Assembly (NCBI RefSeq): GCF_000317615.1
Contig: NC_019780.1
Span: 1,757,840-1,821,839 of the forward strand
Source of the DNA: Dactylococcopsis salina PCC 8305
GTDB lineage: Bacteria > Cyanobacteriota > Cyanobacteriia > Cyanobacteriales > Rubidibacteraceae
Reading direction: 5' to 3'
DNA length: 64,000 nucleotides
Within the stretch, counting starts at the first letter, position 1; every line of letters starts with the position of its first letter. This document shows positions 29,891-37,612 of this stretch, in pieces. Under the pieces are notes generated by a model, which saw nothing but the letters and a program-made list of their open reading frames with translations, was not told where the DNA came from and did no database searches. Both the position numbers and the translations under genes were made by a program.

Positions 29891-30078
29891 TCAATGATTT
29901 AAAGTTAGCAAATCCCACAATGCCATGAACTGAGATTCGAGGAATGAGAAATGCGATCGTTCACGAATATTTTCAAGTTGATGTGGAACTCATCTGGGAA
30001 ACGATTCAAACCGACCTACCGACATTAAAGATCGCTTTACAAAGGATTTTGATCTCCCTTGAGAGTGAACCAAGTTGA
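29891..30078 (+). pseudogene. hepT (HEPN toxin), 3' part, with internal stop
   Basis: This is the continuation of hepT after the intron. It encodes 'INDLKLANPTMP' then a TGA at 29926-29928, then 'TEIRGMRNAIVHEYFQVD...' to a stop at 30076-30078. The TGA stands where HepT proteins usually have Trp (PW-x-x-I-R-G), so a TGG-to-TGA change is the simplest explanation. The catalytic Rx4HxY motif (Arg76, His81, Tyr83 of the rebuilt protein) lies after the stop. The toxin is therefore lost twice over. Confidence 0.88.
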
Positions 30079-30390
30079 TGATTAGACCTTTGGCAAGAAT
30101 TTTCTCACCAAGTTGGTTTTCAATAAAGGCTTCTCTGATCATTACCACCATTCAAGCGACAGAGAGCAGAAGAAGGGATCAACTTGTAGGGAGTATTCCC
30201 TTAATGGTAAGATGCAGATTTAGCACCCAACATAAGATTAAATACTTATCAACCCTTTCGGGCTACTCAAAAGAGATTGCTAAGTTTGCTAACTTTCTCC
30301 TGTTAGGAGCAAACGATCAAAGCGTTCCCGATTTCTGAAGAGTATTGGGTTTTAAAAATTGTTTGAAGACGATAATTATAGGGAGAAATT
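30079..30390. other. Spacer between hepT remnant and prk
   Basis: It holds no recognisable gene; an open frame of 87 codons spans 30075-30338 but has no family signature. The prk ribosome site (AGGGAG, just before 30391) and presumably its promoter lie at the right end. Confidence 0.5.
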
Positions 30391-31392
30391 ATGAACACCG
30401 AATCTAACCGTGTTGTTTTAATTGGGGTCGCCGGTGACTCCGGTTGTGGAAAATCAACTTTTTTACGCCGCCTCAAAGACTTATTTGGGGAAAAGTTTAT
30501 GACGGTGATTTGTTTAGATGACTATCATAGCCTCGATCGCAAAGGAAGAAAAGCCGCTGGTGTCACCGCCTTAAATCCCAAAGCGAACAACTTTGATTTG
30601 ATGTATGAACAAGTCAAAGCACTCAAAGAAGGTCACGCGATCGATAAACCCATTTATAACCACGAAACAGGAGAACTTGATCCTCCCGAACGCATTGAAC
30701 CGAACAAAGTGGTCGTCATCGAAGGATTACACCCCCTTTACGATGAACGAGTACGGGAACTGATTGATTTCAGTGTTTATCTTGATATTAGCGACGAAGT
30801 TAAAATTAACTGGAAAATTAAACGCGATATGGCGGAACGGGGTCATACTTATGAGGACGTTCTCGCTTCCATTAATTCTAGAAAACCCGACTTTACCGCT
30901 TACATTGAACCTCAAAAAGAATTTGCTGATATTGTGATTCAGGTGCTACCAACGCAACTGATTGAAGATAAAGAAAGTAAATATCTCCGCGTCCGTTTAA
31001 TTCAAAAAGAAGGCGTAGAAGGATTCGATCCCGTTTACTTGTTTGATGAAGGATCAACGATCGACTGGCGACCCTGTGGTCGGAAGTTAACTTGTGCTTA
31101 TCCTGGCATCAAACTCTTCTACGGTCCAGATAGCTACTATGGTCACGAAGTTTCGGTCTTAGAGGTCGATGGTTATTTCGATAACTTAGATGAAATGATT
31201 TATATTGAAAGTCATTTGAGTAAAACCGCTACTAAGTTTTACGGCGAAATGACTGAGTTACTCCTCAAACATCCAGACGCACCTGGATCAAATGATGGTA
31301 CTGGTTTATTCCAAGTTTTAGTCGGTTTGAAAATGCGAGAAACCTACGAATTATTAACGAAAGAAGAAGCCAAAGCCGCCGCCAGAGTCTAA
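30391..31392 (+). CDS. prk: Phosphoribulokinase
   Basis: Prk phosphorylates ribulose-5-phosphate to ribulose-1,5-bisphosphate, the Rubisco substrate. The 333-residue protein has the P-loop GDSGCGKS at 15-22 with the regulatory Cys19 inside it. A second Cys in 'TVICLDDYHSLDR' (about residue 41) is probably the partner in thioredoxin/CP12 redox control. Later segments 'VVVIEGLHPLYDERVREL' and 'DISDEVKINWKIKRD' are typical. It is monocistronic with a good terminator, convergent with ndhD. It stands at the edge of the CO2-concentration and Rubisco block. Confidence 0.97.
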   Translation: MNTESNRVVLIGVAGDSGCGKSTFLRRLKDLFGEKFMTVICLDDYHSLDRKGRKAAGVTALNPKANNFDLMYEQVKALKEGHAIDKPIYNHETGELDPPERIEPNKVVVIEGLHPLYDERVRELIDFSVYLDISDEVKINWKIKRDMAERGHTYEDVLASINSRKPDFTAYIEPQKEFADIVIQVLPTQLIEDKESKYLRVRLIQKEGVEGFDPVYLFDEGSTIDWRPCGRKLTCAYPGIKLFYGPDSYYGHEVSVLEVDGYFDNLDEMIYIESHLSKTATKFYGEMTELLLKHPDAPGSNDGTGLFQVLVGLKMRETYELLTKEEAKAAARV

Positions 31393-31422
31393 TTCTCGGA
31401 TGGGAAAGCAATCAATAGCGAT

Positions 31423-31461
31423 ATCGCGGGAGAATGTGATTAACACCTTCCGCGATTTTTT
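31423..31461 (+). terminator. prk rho-independent terminator
   Basis: ATCGCGGgAG / CTtCCGCGAT stem (ten positions, one wobble), 13-base loop, then TTTTTT. It starts 31 bp past the prk stop. Confidence 0.82.
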
Positions 31462-31507
31462 AGTTACGAATTATATTAAACAAAATTCGGTTTGATCAAT
31501 AAAAATG

Positions 31508-31708
31508 ATGCTGCGTTTTTGGCTAGTTTGCTTTGGAATCTTATTTGCAATGGTAGAGTTATGGGGATGGTTACAGGAGTTAACTTTATCTTTTCCCCTC
31601 TGTATTTTGGGGGGAATTGTTCTTGCGATCGTCTCTAACCTCAAATTTTCTCCACTTCCTTCTTCCGCCACCCATCTTACCCTTCCTCCTCAACGTTCAG
31701 ATCAGTAA
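31508..31708 (+). CDS. Small two-helix membrane protein, function unknown
   Basis: The protein has 66 residues from the ATG at 31508 (a second ATG is at 31505). A hydrophobic helix (about 3-25, 'LRFWLVCFGILFAMVELWGWLQ') and a second (about 29-45, 'FPLCILGGIVLAIVSNL') are followed by a short polar Pro/Ser tail that runs into repeat DNA. It resembles small conserved cyanobacterial membrane proteins that I cannot assign to a function. No clear Shine-Dalgarno is present, and it follows the prk terminator, so it would need its own promoter. A chance hydrophobic frame cannot be excluded. Confidence 0.5.
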   Translation: MLRFWLVCFGILFAMVELWGWLQELTLSFPLCILGGIVLAIVSNLKFSPLPSSATHLTLPPQRSDQ

Positions 31709-31816
31709 TAGTAGTGTTCCCCCCAATCATCGGGGGGTTAGGGGGGGATTCCACCATACGTTGGGGGGCAAAAGAATGCCAAGTTAGGGAGTAATTCCCC
31801 CAATTTTGGGGGGTAG
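31709..31816. repeat. G/C-palindrome repeats downstream of small membrane gene
   Basis: CCCCCC-aatcat-CGGGGGG and CCCCC-aattttg-GGGGG type dyads with TTAGGGGGG tails, of the same family as elsewhere in the window. No gene was seen. Confidence 0.65.
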
Positions 31817-31900
31817 GGGGCGAAAATTACTGATTTGGGGTTAGAGGGCGAAAATTACTGATTTGGGGTTAGAGGGCGAAAATTACTGATTTGGGGTTAT
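31817..31900. repeat. Three tandem copies of a 28-bp repeat
   Basis: The unit GGGCGAAAATTACTGATTTG plus GGGTTAGA recurs with exact 28-bp period (31821, 31849, 31877). A detached further copy at about 31992-32014 lies inside the 3' end of ndhD. Confidence 0.9.
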
Positions 31901-31968
31901 ATCAAGTTCGGGTAATTGCTTATAATGTGTGTTGGGTTTCGCTTCGCTTCACTAGGGCCTACTCTTTA

Positions 31969-33471
31969 TCATCGATCGAGCGAACCTGATATTAGAGGGC
32001 GAAAATTACTGATTAATTGCTCATTGTTATACAAAAAAGCGGTTTCTGTCTCACTCCAACGGACTAACCAACTCGGTTGTAATCCTAAAATCACAATTAA
32101 AACTGCGAGAATAATCGCTGGAATGCGATCGGACCAAGGCACGGGCGGTAAATTACTAAATGCTTGTGGTAAACGTCCGAAAAAGACGCGATTAATCATC
32201 AACAAGAAGTAAACCGCCGTTAAACCAGTTCCCACTAAGCAGAGTAAAGTAGCAATGGGAAAAACAGAGAAAGTGCCTCGAAATACTAAAAATTCCGAAA
32301 TAAATCCTACCATGCCAGGAATCCCAGCGCTTGCCATTACACCCAAAATCATTAAACTGCCAATAATCGGTAAGCCGCGTTCAGGGTTTAGTAATCCTCT
32401 TAAAGTATCTACATCTCTTGTTCCTGTTTTCTTACCCACCACTCCTACTAACAGGAATAAGAGTGCCGAAATTAAACCATGACTGATCATTTGAGCCACT
32501 GCTGCTACTAAACTTAAAGGCGTTGCCGCCGCTGCAGCCAGTAAAATATAAGCCATGTGCGCGATCGAAGAATACGCCACCACTCGCTTCATATCTTTCT
32601 GGGAAATGGCAGCTAAGGCCCCAAATAAGGCACTAATCGCCGCCCAAATCGCTAAATAGGGAGCAAGCACTCCCCACGCATCAGGGAATAATCCGACACC
32701 AAAGCGTAAAAGACCATACGTTCCCAGTTTTAATAAAACCCCTGCTAAAAGCACGGAAACCGGGGTTGAGGCTTCCACGTGAGCGTCAGGAAGCCAGGTG
32801 TGGAAGGGGAAAATGGGAATTTTGATGCCAAATCCAGCTAGGAGAATGATTAAGAGAACAATTTGACTGCTTAAGGGGAGCATTTGAGAGCGCAATGGCT
32901 CATAATCGAAACTGGAAGCGCCACTTAACCAAACCAATCCGAGAAAAGAGGCTAAAACTAACGCCCCAGAGATTGCGGTGTAGAGTAAGAATTTAGTCGC
33001 TGCATAGCCTCGGTTTGTTCCTCCCCAAATGGCAATGAGGAAATATAAGGGAATCAACTCAATTTCGTAAAATAAGAAGAATAACAGCACATTTTGCGCT
33101 AAAAATGCTCCTGCTGTTCCCGCAGAAAGGAGCAACAGGAGGGCATAATAAAAGCGCGGGCGATCGAGTTTCGGATTGCTGGCATAAATGGCAACTAGGG
33201 TTAAAAAACTATTCAAAAACAGCAGAGGTAATGCTAACCCATCCACCCCAATATAGTAGTTTAAGCCGATTTGTTCTAGCCAAGAAAATGATTCTGACAG
33301 AAACAGTCCATTAACATTCGGATCAAACTCGAAACCGATGATAATGGTAATTACGAGTAGAATGCTTGCCACAATTAAGGCAAAGAGACGAGATTTTTCG
33401 GCTTGTTTTTGCGGCAAAAAACCGATGATGATTCCCCCGATGACGGGTATCCAAATTAAAGCGCTTAACAT
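31969..33471 (-). CDS. ndhD: NDH-1 proton-pumping subunit NdhD (CO2-uptake type)
   Basis: NdhD is an antiporter-like membrane subunit of photosynthetic complex I. The 500-residue protein has about 14 transmembrane helices and the family core 'GVDGLALPLL', 'FLFYEIELIPLYFLIAIWGG', 'KIPIFPFHTWLPDAHVEASTPVSVLLAGVLLK' (shown in parts), 'QKDMKRVVAYSSIAHM' and 'MISHGLISALLF'. Pairing with the ndhF next door and closeness to ccm genes suggest the NdhD3/NdhD4 group that works in CO2 hydration rather than respiration; I lean to D4 but cannot prove it. Its last 15 or so residues (QLISNFRPLISG...) are encoded by a copy of the 28-bp repeat. The start codon is preceded by a heptamer tract and no Shine-Dalgarno. 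Confidence 0.92.
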   Translation of the reverse strand: MLSALIWIPVIGGIIIGFLPQKQAEKSRLFALIVASILLVITIIIGFEFDPNVNGLFLSESFSWLEQIGLNYYIGVDGLALPLLFLNSFLTLVAIYASNPKLDRPRFYYALLLLLSAGTAGAFLAQNVLLFFLFYEIELIPLYFLIAIWGGTNRGYAATKFLLYTAISGALVLASFLGLVWLSGASSFDYEPLRSQMLPLSSQIVLLIILLAGFGIKIPIFPFHTWLPDAHVEASTPVSVLLAGVLLKLGTYGLLRFGVGLFPDAWGVLAPYLAIWAAISALFGALAAISQKDMKRVVAYSSIAHMAYILLAAAAATPLSLVAAVAQMISHGLISALLFLLVGVVGKKTGTRDVDTLRGLLNPERGLPIIGSLMILGVMASAGIPGMVGFISEFLVFRGTFSVFPIATLLCLVGTGLTAVYFLLMINRVFFGRLPQAFSNLPPVPWSDRIPAIILAVLIVILGLQPSWLVRWSETETAFLYNNEQLISNFRPLISGSLDR

Positions 33472-33475
33472 TTTT

Positions 33476-33563
33476 GTTATTGGTTATTGGTTATTGGTTA
33501 TTGGTTATTGGTTATTGGTTATTGGTTATTGGTTATTGGTTATTGGTTGTTGGTTATTGGTTA
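33476..33563. repeat. Heptameric tandem repeat (GTTATTG) x about 12
   Basis: Perfect TTATTGG-type heptamers run for about 88 bp, with one variant unit (GTTGTTG). The array ends five bases from the ndhD start codon at 33471, so it forms the immediate 5' leader of ndhD. Confidence 0.95.
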
Positions 33564-33838
33564 GTGTTGGGTTTCGTAAACTTCACCCAACCTACAGGGG
33601 GTGTTGAGTTCCCCCAAACTTGGGGGTTAGGGGCTAACTTTTGTGTTGGGTTTCGTGAACTTCACCCAACCTACAGGGGGTGTTGAGTTCCCCCAAACTT
33701 GGGGGTTAGGGGGCTAACTTTTGTGTTGGGTTTCGTGAACTTCACTCAACCTACAGGGGGTGTTGAGTTCCCCCAAACTTGGGGGTTAGGGGGCTAACTT
33801 TTGTGTTGGGTTTCGTAAACTTCACCCAACCTACGGTT
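33564..33838. repeat. Three and a half tandem copies of a 79-80 bp repeat
   Basis: Units start at 33564, 33643, 33723 and 33803 (the last partial, 36 bp). Each joins a GTTGGGTTTCGT..ACCCAACCTAC palindrome to a CCCCC-aaactt-GGGGG palindrome. Units differ by single bases. With the heptamers it fills the ndhF-ndhD gap. Confidence 0.93.
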
Positions 33839-33847
33839 TGAAGACTG

Positions 33848-35713
33848 TTAAAAACTCCAGTTGATCAGCAACATTAAGAGTAAAGCGCCACTGATTAAAA
33901 TCGTTAGTAGGTAAAATTGAGATTGACCGGAAGCACTATATTTCAAACTTTGACCACTGAACAGCGTTCCAAACCCGATTAAGTTGACAATACCGTCGAT
34001 GATATATCGATCGAGCCAGGCGCTAAACTTAGAAGCAAGTTCTACGACTAAAACGACGCTCCAACGATACACCCGTTCTAAATAAAAATCGTAGGCGAGA
34101 AAATCTTGTAAAAATCGAGAACTACTGCTAACCGGTCGCATCCAGGTGCGAGGTAACGCGATCGTTCCTCCGAGGATCACTCCCACAAAACCTGATAACA
34201 CTAATAACAACATCTCTGGCTGATTGATCACTTCTACTGTCGTGGCGAGAGAGCCAGTTTCTGCAAACCAGAGTTGCCATTTTTGGGGAATTAATGGCGC
34301 AAGTAAGGCAATAATAATTAAGGCGACCATGGGAAATGCCATTGGCCAACTGACTTCCGGCGCACGTCGAGTTTTTGGCTGCGTCTCTCCGAGAAAGACT
34401 AAACGGAAAACACGAGTTAAGTTAATCGCACTCAGAGCATTGATTAGCATCACGAAAGGGAGTAACCATTGAGGAAGGGTATTAAAACTTTCAATCCATT
34501 GTCCCATGACCCAGAAGTTTCCGAGAGGAAGCAACACCACTAACCCTGATGATCCGACAAGGAAAGAAAGCGCGGTCACTGGCATTTTTGACCATAATCC
34601 TCCCATTTGAGTGATATTTTGGTCGTTGGTGGTGAAAATAATTGCTCCCACGCTCATAAACATCAGGGTTTTGGCGATCGCGTGAATCAGTAATAATAAC
34701 AGAGCAATATCTAAACGTCCAAAACCGACAGCAACAAACACTAAACCTAAATAGACGCTGGTGGAATGGGAAAGGGTGCGTTTAATGTCAATTTGTGCGA
34801 TCGCAACGAAAGACGCTCCCACAGCAGTTACTAATCCTACCGCAATCAACACTTCTCGCACGATCGGGGACAACTCAAAAATTGGGTGTAATTTAATCAA
34901 CACATACGCCCCTGATGTGACAACGATCGAGTTTCGCATTAAAGACGCTGGACTCGGTGCTTCCATTGCTTCATCTAACCACAAATTTAGGGGAAATTGA
35001 GCGCATTTTCCGATCGGACCGGCAATTAACGCTAAACCCAGTAAAGTCGCACTAAATGGGGCTAAATCGGCAGTCTGACTCCATTCTTCAATCCCAGTAA
35101 ACGTCAAATCTACCCCATAACTGGAAAGCGCCACCACACCCATTAATAAAATAATATCCCCAACTCGCTTGGTTAAAAACGCATCTCGTGCCGCCGTCAC
35201 CACTAAAGGTTGAGCATACCAAAATCCCACTAATAAATAGGTGGAAAGGGTCAATAATTCTAATAACCCATAAGTTAACAGTAAAGAATCACTGAGAGCA
35301 ATTCCAGATAAGGCAGCGGCAAAAAAGCCCATTAAACCGTAAAATCTTCCCAGTGACCAATCTTTTTCTAGATATCCTAACCCGTAAATGAGCGTAACAA
35401 CTGTAATTCCTGAAACTAACTCTAATGCACCAATACTAACGGGTGAAATTTCGATCGCCAACGTTAGGTCTAAATCCGCCACTTTTAGCCAATGCCAAAC
35501 AATTTCTTGCGGTGGTTTTTCCCAAGTTAGCCACAGCACGATCGACCCATGTAAAAACGCGATCGCGCTCAACAATAAATTAACATAAGCTGCCGGTCTT
35601 GACCCAGTGCGACGAATCATCCGCATTGACCAGGGTAAAGTCAAAAGCGCACCGAATAGCCCATAAAAAGGAATTAACCATGTTCCTTGTACTAACAAAT
35701 CACCCATTCTCAA
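33848..35713 (-). CDS. ndhF: NDH-1 proton-pumping subunit NdhF (CO2-uptake type)
   Basis: NdhF is the distal antiporter-like subunit of NDH-1. The 621-residue protein has about 16 transmembrane helices. The segment 'MIRRTGSRPAAYVNLLLSAIAF' near the N-terminus is typical of the NdhF3/NdhF4 group in CO2-uptake complexes, not of NdhF1. Others are 'LTLSTYLLVGFWYAQP', 'FLTKRVGDIILLMGV', 'FPLNLWLDEAMEAPSP' and 'DIKRTLSHSTSVYLGLVF'. It is shorter than the roughly 660-680 residues of NdhF1. It precedes ndhD on the same strand. The usual third partner, the CO2-hydrating CupA or CupB protein, is not in the window. It is divergent from ccmK across a 765-bp spacer. Confidence 0.92.
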   Translation of the reverse strand: MRMGDLLVQGTWLIPFYGLFGALLTLPWSMRMIRRTGSRPAAYVNLLLSAIAFLHGSIVLWLTWEKPPQEIVWHWLKVADLDLTLAIEISPVSIGALELVSGITVVTLIYGLGYLEKDWSLGRFYGLMGFFAAALSGIALSDSLLLTYGLLELLTLSTYLLVGFWYAQPLVVTAARDAFLTKRVGDIILLMGVVALSSYGVDLTFTGIEEWSQTADLAPFSATLLGLALIAGPIGKCAQFPLNLWLDEAMEAPSPASLMRNSIVVTSGAYVLIKLHPIFELSPIVREVLIAVGLVTAVGASFVAIAQIDIKRTLSHSTSVYLGLVFVAVGFGRLDIALLLLLIHAIAKTLMFMSVGAIIFTTNDQNITQMGGLWSKMPVTALSFLVGSSGLVVLLPLGNFWVMGQWIESFNTLPQWLLPFVMLINALSAINLTRVFRLVFLGETQPKTRRAPEVSWPMAFPMVALIIIALLAPLIPQKWQLWFAETGSLATTVEVINQPEMLLLVLSGFVGVILGGTIALPRTWMRPVSSSSRFLQDFLAYDFYLERVYRWSVVLVVELASKFSAWLDRYIIDGIVNLIGFGTLFSGQSLKYSASGQSQFYLLTILISGALLLMLLINWSF

Positions 35714-36478
35714 ATCATCCTTAATACCGTTGATTTCAGCGAAAGTCTTTATTAAAAATTCAAGCCAAACTAGGGTTTACTATTGATCTTATCTTCTCTT
35801 AAAATTTTGACCTCAATTAAAATTGAAAAACCGTTAATTTTCGAGCCTTAAAACTTGATTATTGATTAATTTTACCTTTGATCCGATCTTATTTTCCTTT
35901 TTGCTCCTTAACCTTTCCTAGTGTTTATGGTAAACATTATTCATTCTTATCTTTGCCCCCTGAGAATAATTACTCATCAAAACCCAAGATTTCAGTTTGC
36001 GCGATCGTCTCACTAGAAACAGCATTTTGTCTCTAGGGATCAAACTTGGCGAATAAATCAACCTGCATAGATCGGTTTTTTCTTGACTTAATCTTGATAT
36101 TTTTTGAGCTTAACCATCAAATTGTCCCCTGTTATAGAACCTTTCCCAAACGATTATAAAACAATCCCTTGAGTCTCAATAGACAAAAGGCTGTCTCAGG
36201 GTGGGGATCATCAGCAATCAGCAATATTAAAAATTATTAAACAGAGTAATTGGAAAATATTATGATAATTTATATTGTCAAAGGCGACAATGTCATTTAT
36301 GCTTTTTTATGGTAGGGAAAATGACCTACCCGTCAAAAAGTTCGATCGAAGTTTTTTCGGGAAAAAGCTCAAAAGCAGTCGGGAGACCGAAGCAAAACAG
36401 CAAAAACCCTAATAATGACGGTAATTTTGACGCTTTTCTATAAAGATAAGTTTAGTTGAATCATAGAGGAAAATTAAT
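35714..36478. promoter_or_regulatory. Long divergent ndhF / ccmK spacer (765 bp)
   Basis: No gene was found. The spacer is AT-rich with several TTGATTATTGATTAA-like stretches (around 35850-35870). A GAGGAAAAT ribosome site stands just before the ccmK ATG. It should hold the promoters of both operons and binding sites for CO2-responsive LysR-type regulators, whose loose T-N11-A sites I cannot place with confidence. TATAAAGAT near 36440 is a possible ccm -10. Confidence 0.5.
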
Positions 36479-36784
36479 ATGCCAATTGCGGTTGGAATGA
36501 TTGAAACATTAGGCTTTCCCGCCGTCGTGGAAGCAGCAGATGCGATGGTAAAAGCCGCCCGTGTGACGTTGGTGGGTTACGAAAAAATTGGAACAGGACG
36601 AGTCACCGTGATTGTACGCGGCGACGTTTCCGAAGTTCAAGCCTCAGTTAATGCTGGTGTGGAATCAGTCAAACGAGTGAACGGCGGCGAAGTGCTATCA
36701 ACGCACATTATCGCTCGTCCCCACGAAAACTTAGAATATGTGCTACCCATTCGCTACACCGAAGCAGTAGAACAATTCCGATAA
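36479..36784 (+). CDS. ccmK2: Carboxysome shell hexamer protein (CcmK2-like)
   Basis: This BMC-domain protein forms hexameric tiles of the beta-carboxysome shell. The 101-residue single BMC domain begins '[20 protein letters not shown]'. The pore loop is KIGTGR (about 36-41), and '[18 protein letters not shown]' and '[20 protein letters not shown]' follow. It is the first of two nearly identical tandem copies. In length and order (short copy first) it corresponds to ccmK2 of Synechocystis-type operons. GAGG precedes the ATG. Confidence 0.96.
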   Translation: MPIAVGMIETLGFPAVVEAADAMVKAARVTLVGYEKIGTGRVTVIVRGDVSEVQASVNAGVESVKRVNGGEVLSTHIIARPHENLEYVLPIRYTEAVEQFR

Positions 36785-36787
36785 AAC

Positions 36788-36843
36788 TGAGGGGGCATAC
36801 CAATGGTAAACAATAACTCAGCTGTCCAGAGGTTAACCCCTCA
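36788..36843 (+). promoter_or_regulatory. Possible intercistronic hairpin between the ccmK genes
   Basis: TGAGGGG at 36788-36794 can pair with CCCCTCA at 36837-36843, seven base pairs with a 42-base loop. Such a structure could stabilise the upstream transcript end or tune the ratio of the two shell proteins. The long loop makes it weak evidence. Confidence 0.3.
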
Positions 36844-36893
36844 AAATTCGATGTGTTGTGAAGTAAAAACAGTAAAAAGGAAACTCAATAAAA

Positions 36894-37235
36894 ATGGCAG
36901 TTGCAGTAGGAATGATTGAAACCCTAGGCTTTCCCGCCGTTGTGGAAGCAGCGGACGCAATGGTAAAAGCCGCCCGTGTGACGCTTGTCGGTTATGAAAA
37001 AATTGGAACGGGACGAGTCACCGTGATTGTGCGTGGTGACGTTTCCGAAGTCCAAGCCTCAGTCAGTGCTGGTGTCGAATCAGTGAAACGAGTCAACGGT
37101 GGACAAGTCTTATCCACTCATATCATTGCTCGTCCCCACGAAAACTTAGAATATGTGCTACCGATTCGCTACACCGAAGAAGTAGAACAATTCCGAGAAG
37201 GCGTTGGCACGCCTCGTAACATCACTCGTCAGTAA
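36894..37235 (+). CDS. ccmK1: Carboxysome shell hexamer protein (CcmK1-like)
   Basis: This 113-residue BMC protein differs from the preceding copy by only a handful of residues (for example Ser for Asn in 'QASVSAGV', Gln for Glu in 'NGGQVLS') plus a 12-residue extension after 'EQFR' ([12 protein letters not shown]). The pore motif KIGTGR is the same. Recent duplication is likely, with the C-terminal tail as the main difference. AAGGAAAC lies upstream of the ATG. It is followed 11 bp later by ccmL. Confidence 0.96.
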   Translation: MAVAVGMIETLGFPAVVEAADAMVKAARVTLVGYEKIGTGRVTVIVRGDVSEVQASVSAGVESVKRVNGGQVLSTHIIARPHENLEYVLPIRYTEEVEQFREGVGTPRNITRQ

Positions 37236-37246
37236 TTTTAACCGTT

Positions 37247-37537
37247 ATGCAAATGGCGAAAGTGCGCGGAACGGTGGTAGGTACGCAAAAACTCCCCAGT
37301 ATGAGCGGTGTGAAATTGCTATTGTTGCAGTTGATTGATGAAAACGGCGAACTCCTCCCCAAATATGAAGTCGCAGCTGACCCCGTTGGTGCTGGCTTCG
37401 GAGAATGGGTACTGGTGAACCGAGGGAGTGCTGCGCGACAAGAAGAAAACCATCAAAACCGTCCCCTCGATGCCATGGTGGTTGCAATTATAGACACGGT
37501 GACGGTAGATAATCGCCGTCTCTACGGGAATGAGTGA
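37247..37537 (+). CDS. ccmL: Carboxysome shell pentamer (vertex) protein CcmL
   Basis: CcmL pentamers cap the vertices of the icosahedral shell. The 96-residue EutN/CcmL-fold protein shows 'AKVRGTVVGTQKLPSMSGVK', 'EVAADPVGAGFGEWVLVNRGSAAR' and 'DAMVVAIIDTVTV', all typical. It starts 11 bp after ccmK1; a second ATG two codons in (37253) is possible. It is the third gene of the ccm operon. Confidence 0.96.
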   Translation: MQMAKVRGTVVGTQKLPSMSGVKLLLLQLIDENGELLPKYEVAADPVGAGFGEWVLVNRGSAARQEENHQNRPLDAMVVAIIDTVTVDNRRLYGNE

Positions 37538-37612
37538 TGGTCATAAAAAAACAGTTTTATCGCTCTTAAGCAAAAAAATAAATGAAGCGTTTAAATTTAG
37601 GAGGAACGAAAA

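Noticed and set aside
30075..30338. 87-codon open frame after the hepT remnant
   Set aside because: No family pattern, no ribosome site and mixed composition; more likely chance in the spacer before prk.
31909..31968. Thought to be the end of a further gene downstream of ndhD
   Set aside because: It is a degenerate copy of the GTTGGGTTTC palindrome repeat with no open frame of use.
33338..33686. Two open frames across the heptamer tract (repeating LLVIGYW)
   Set aside because: The period-7 repeat is open in several frames by construction; the peptides are repeat translations.
35714..36478. Search for a small gene or cupS-like frame in the 765-bp spacer
   Set aside because: Both strands are rich in stops; no frame with a family pattern.
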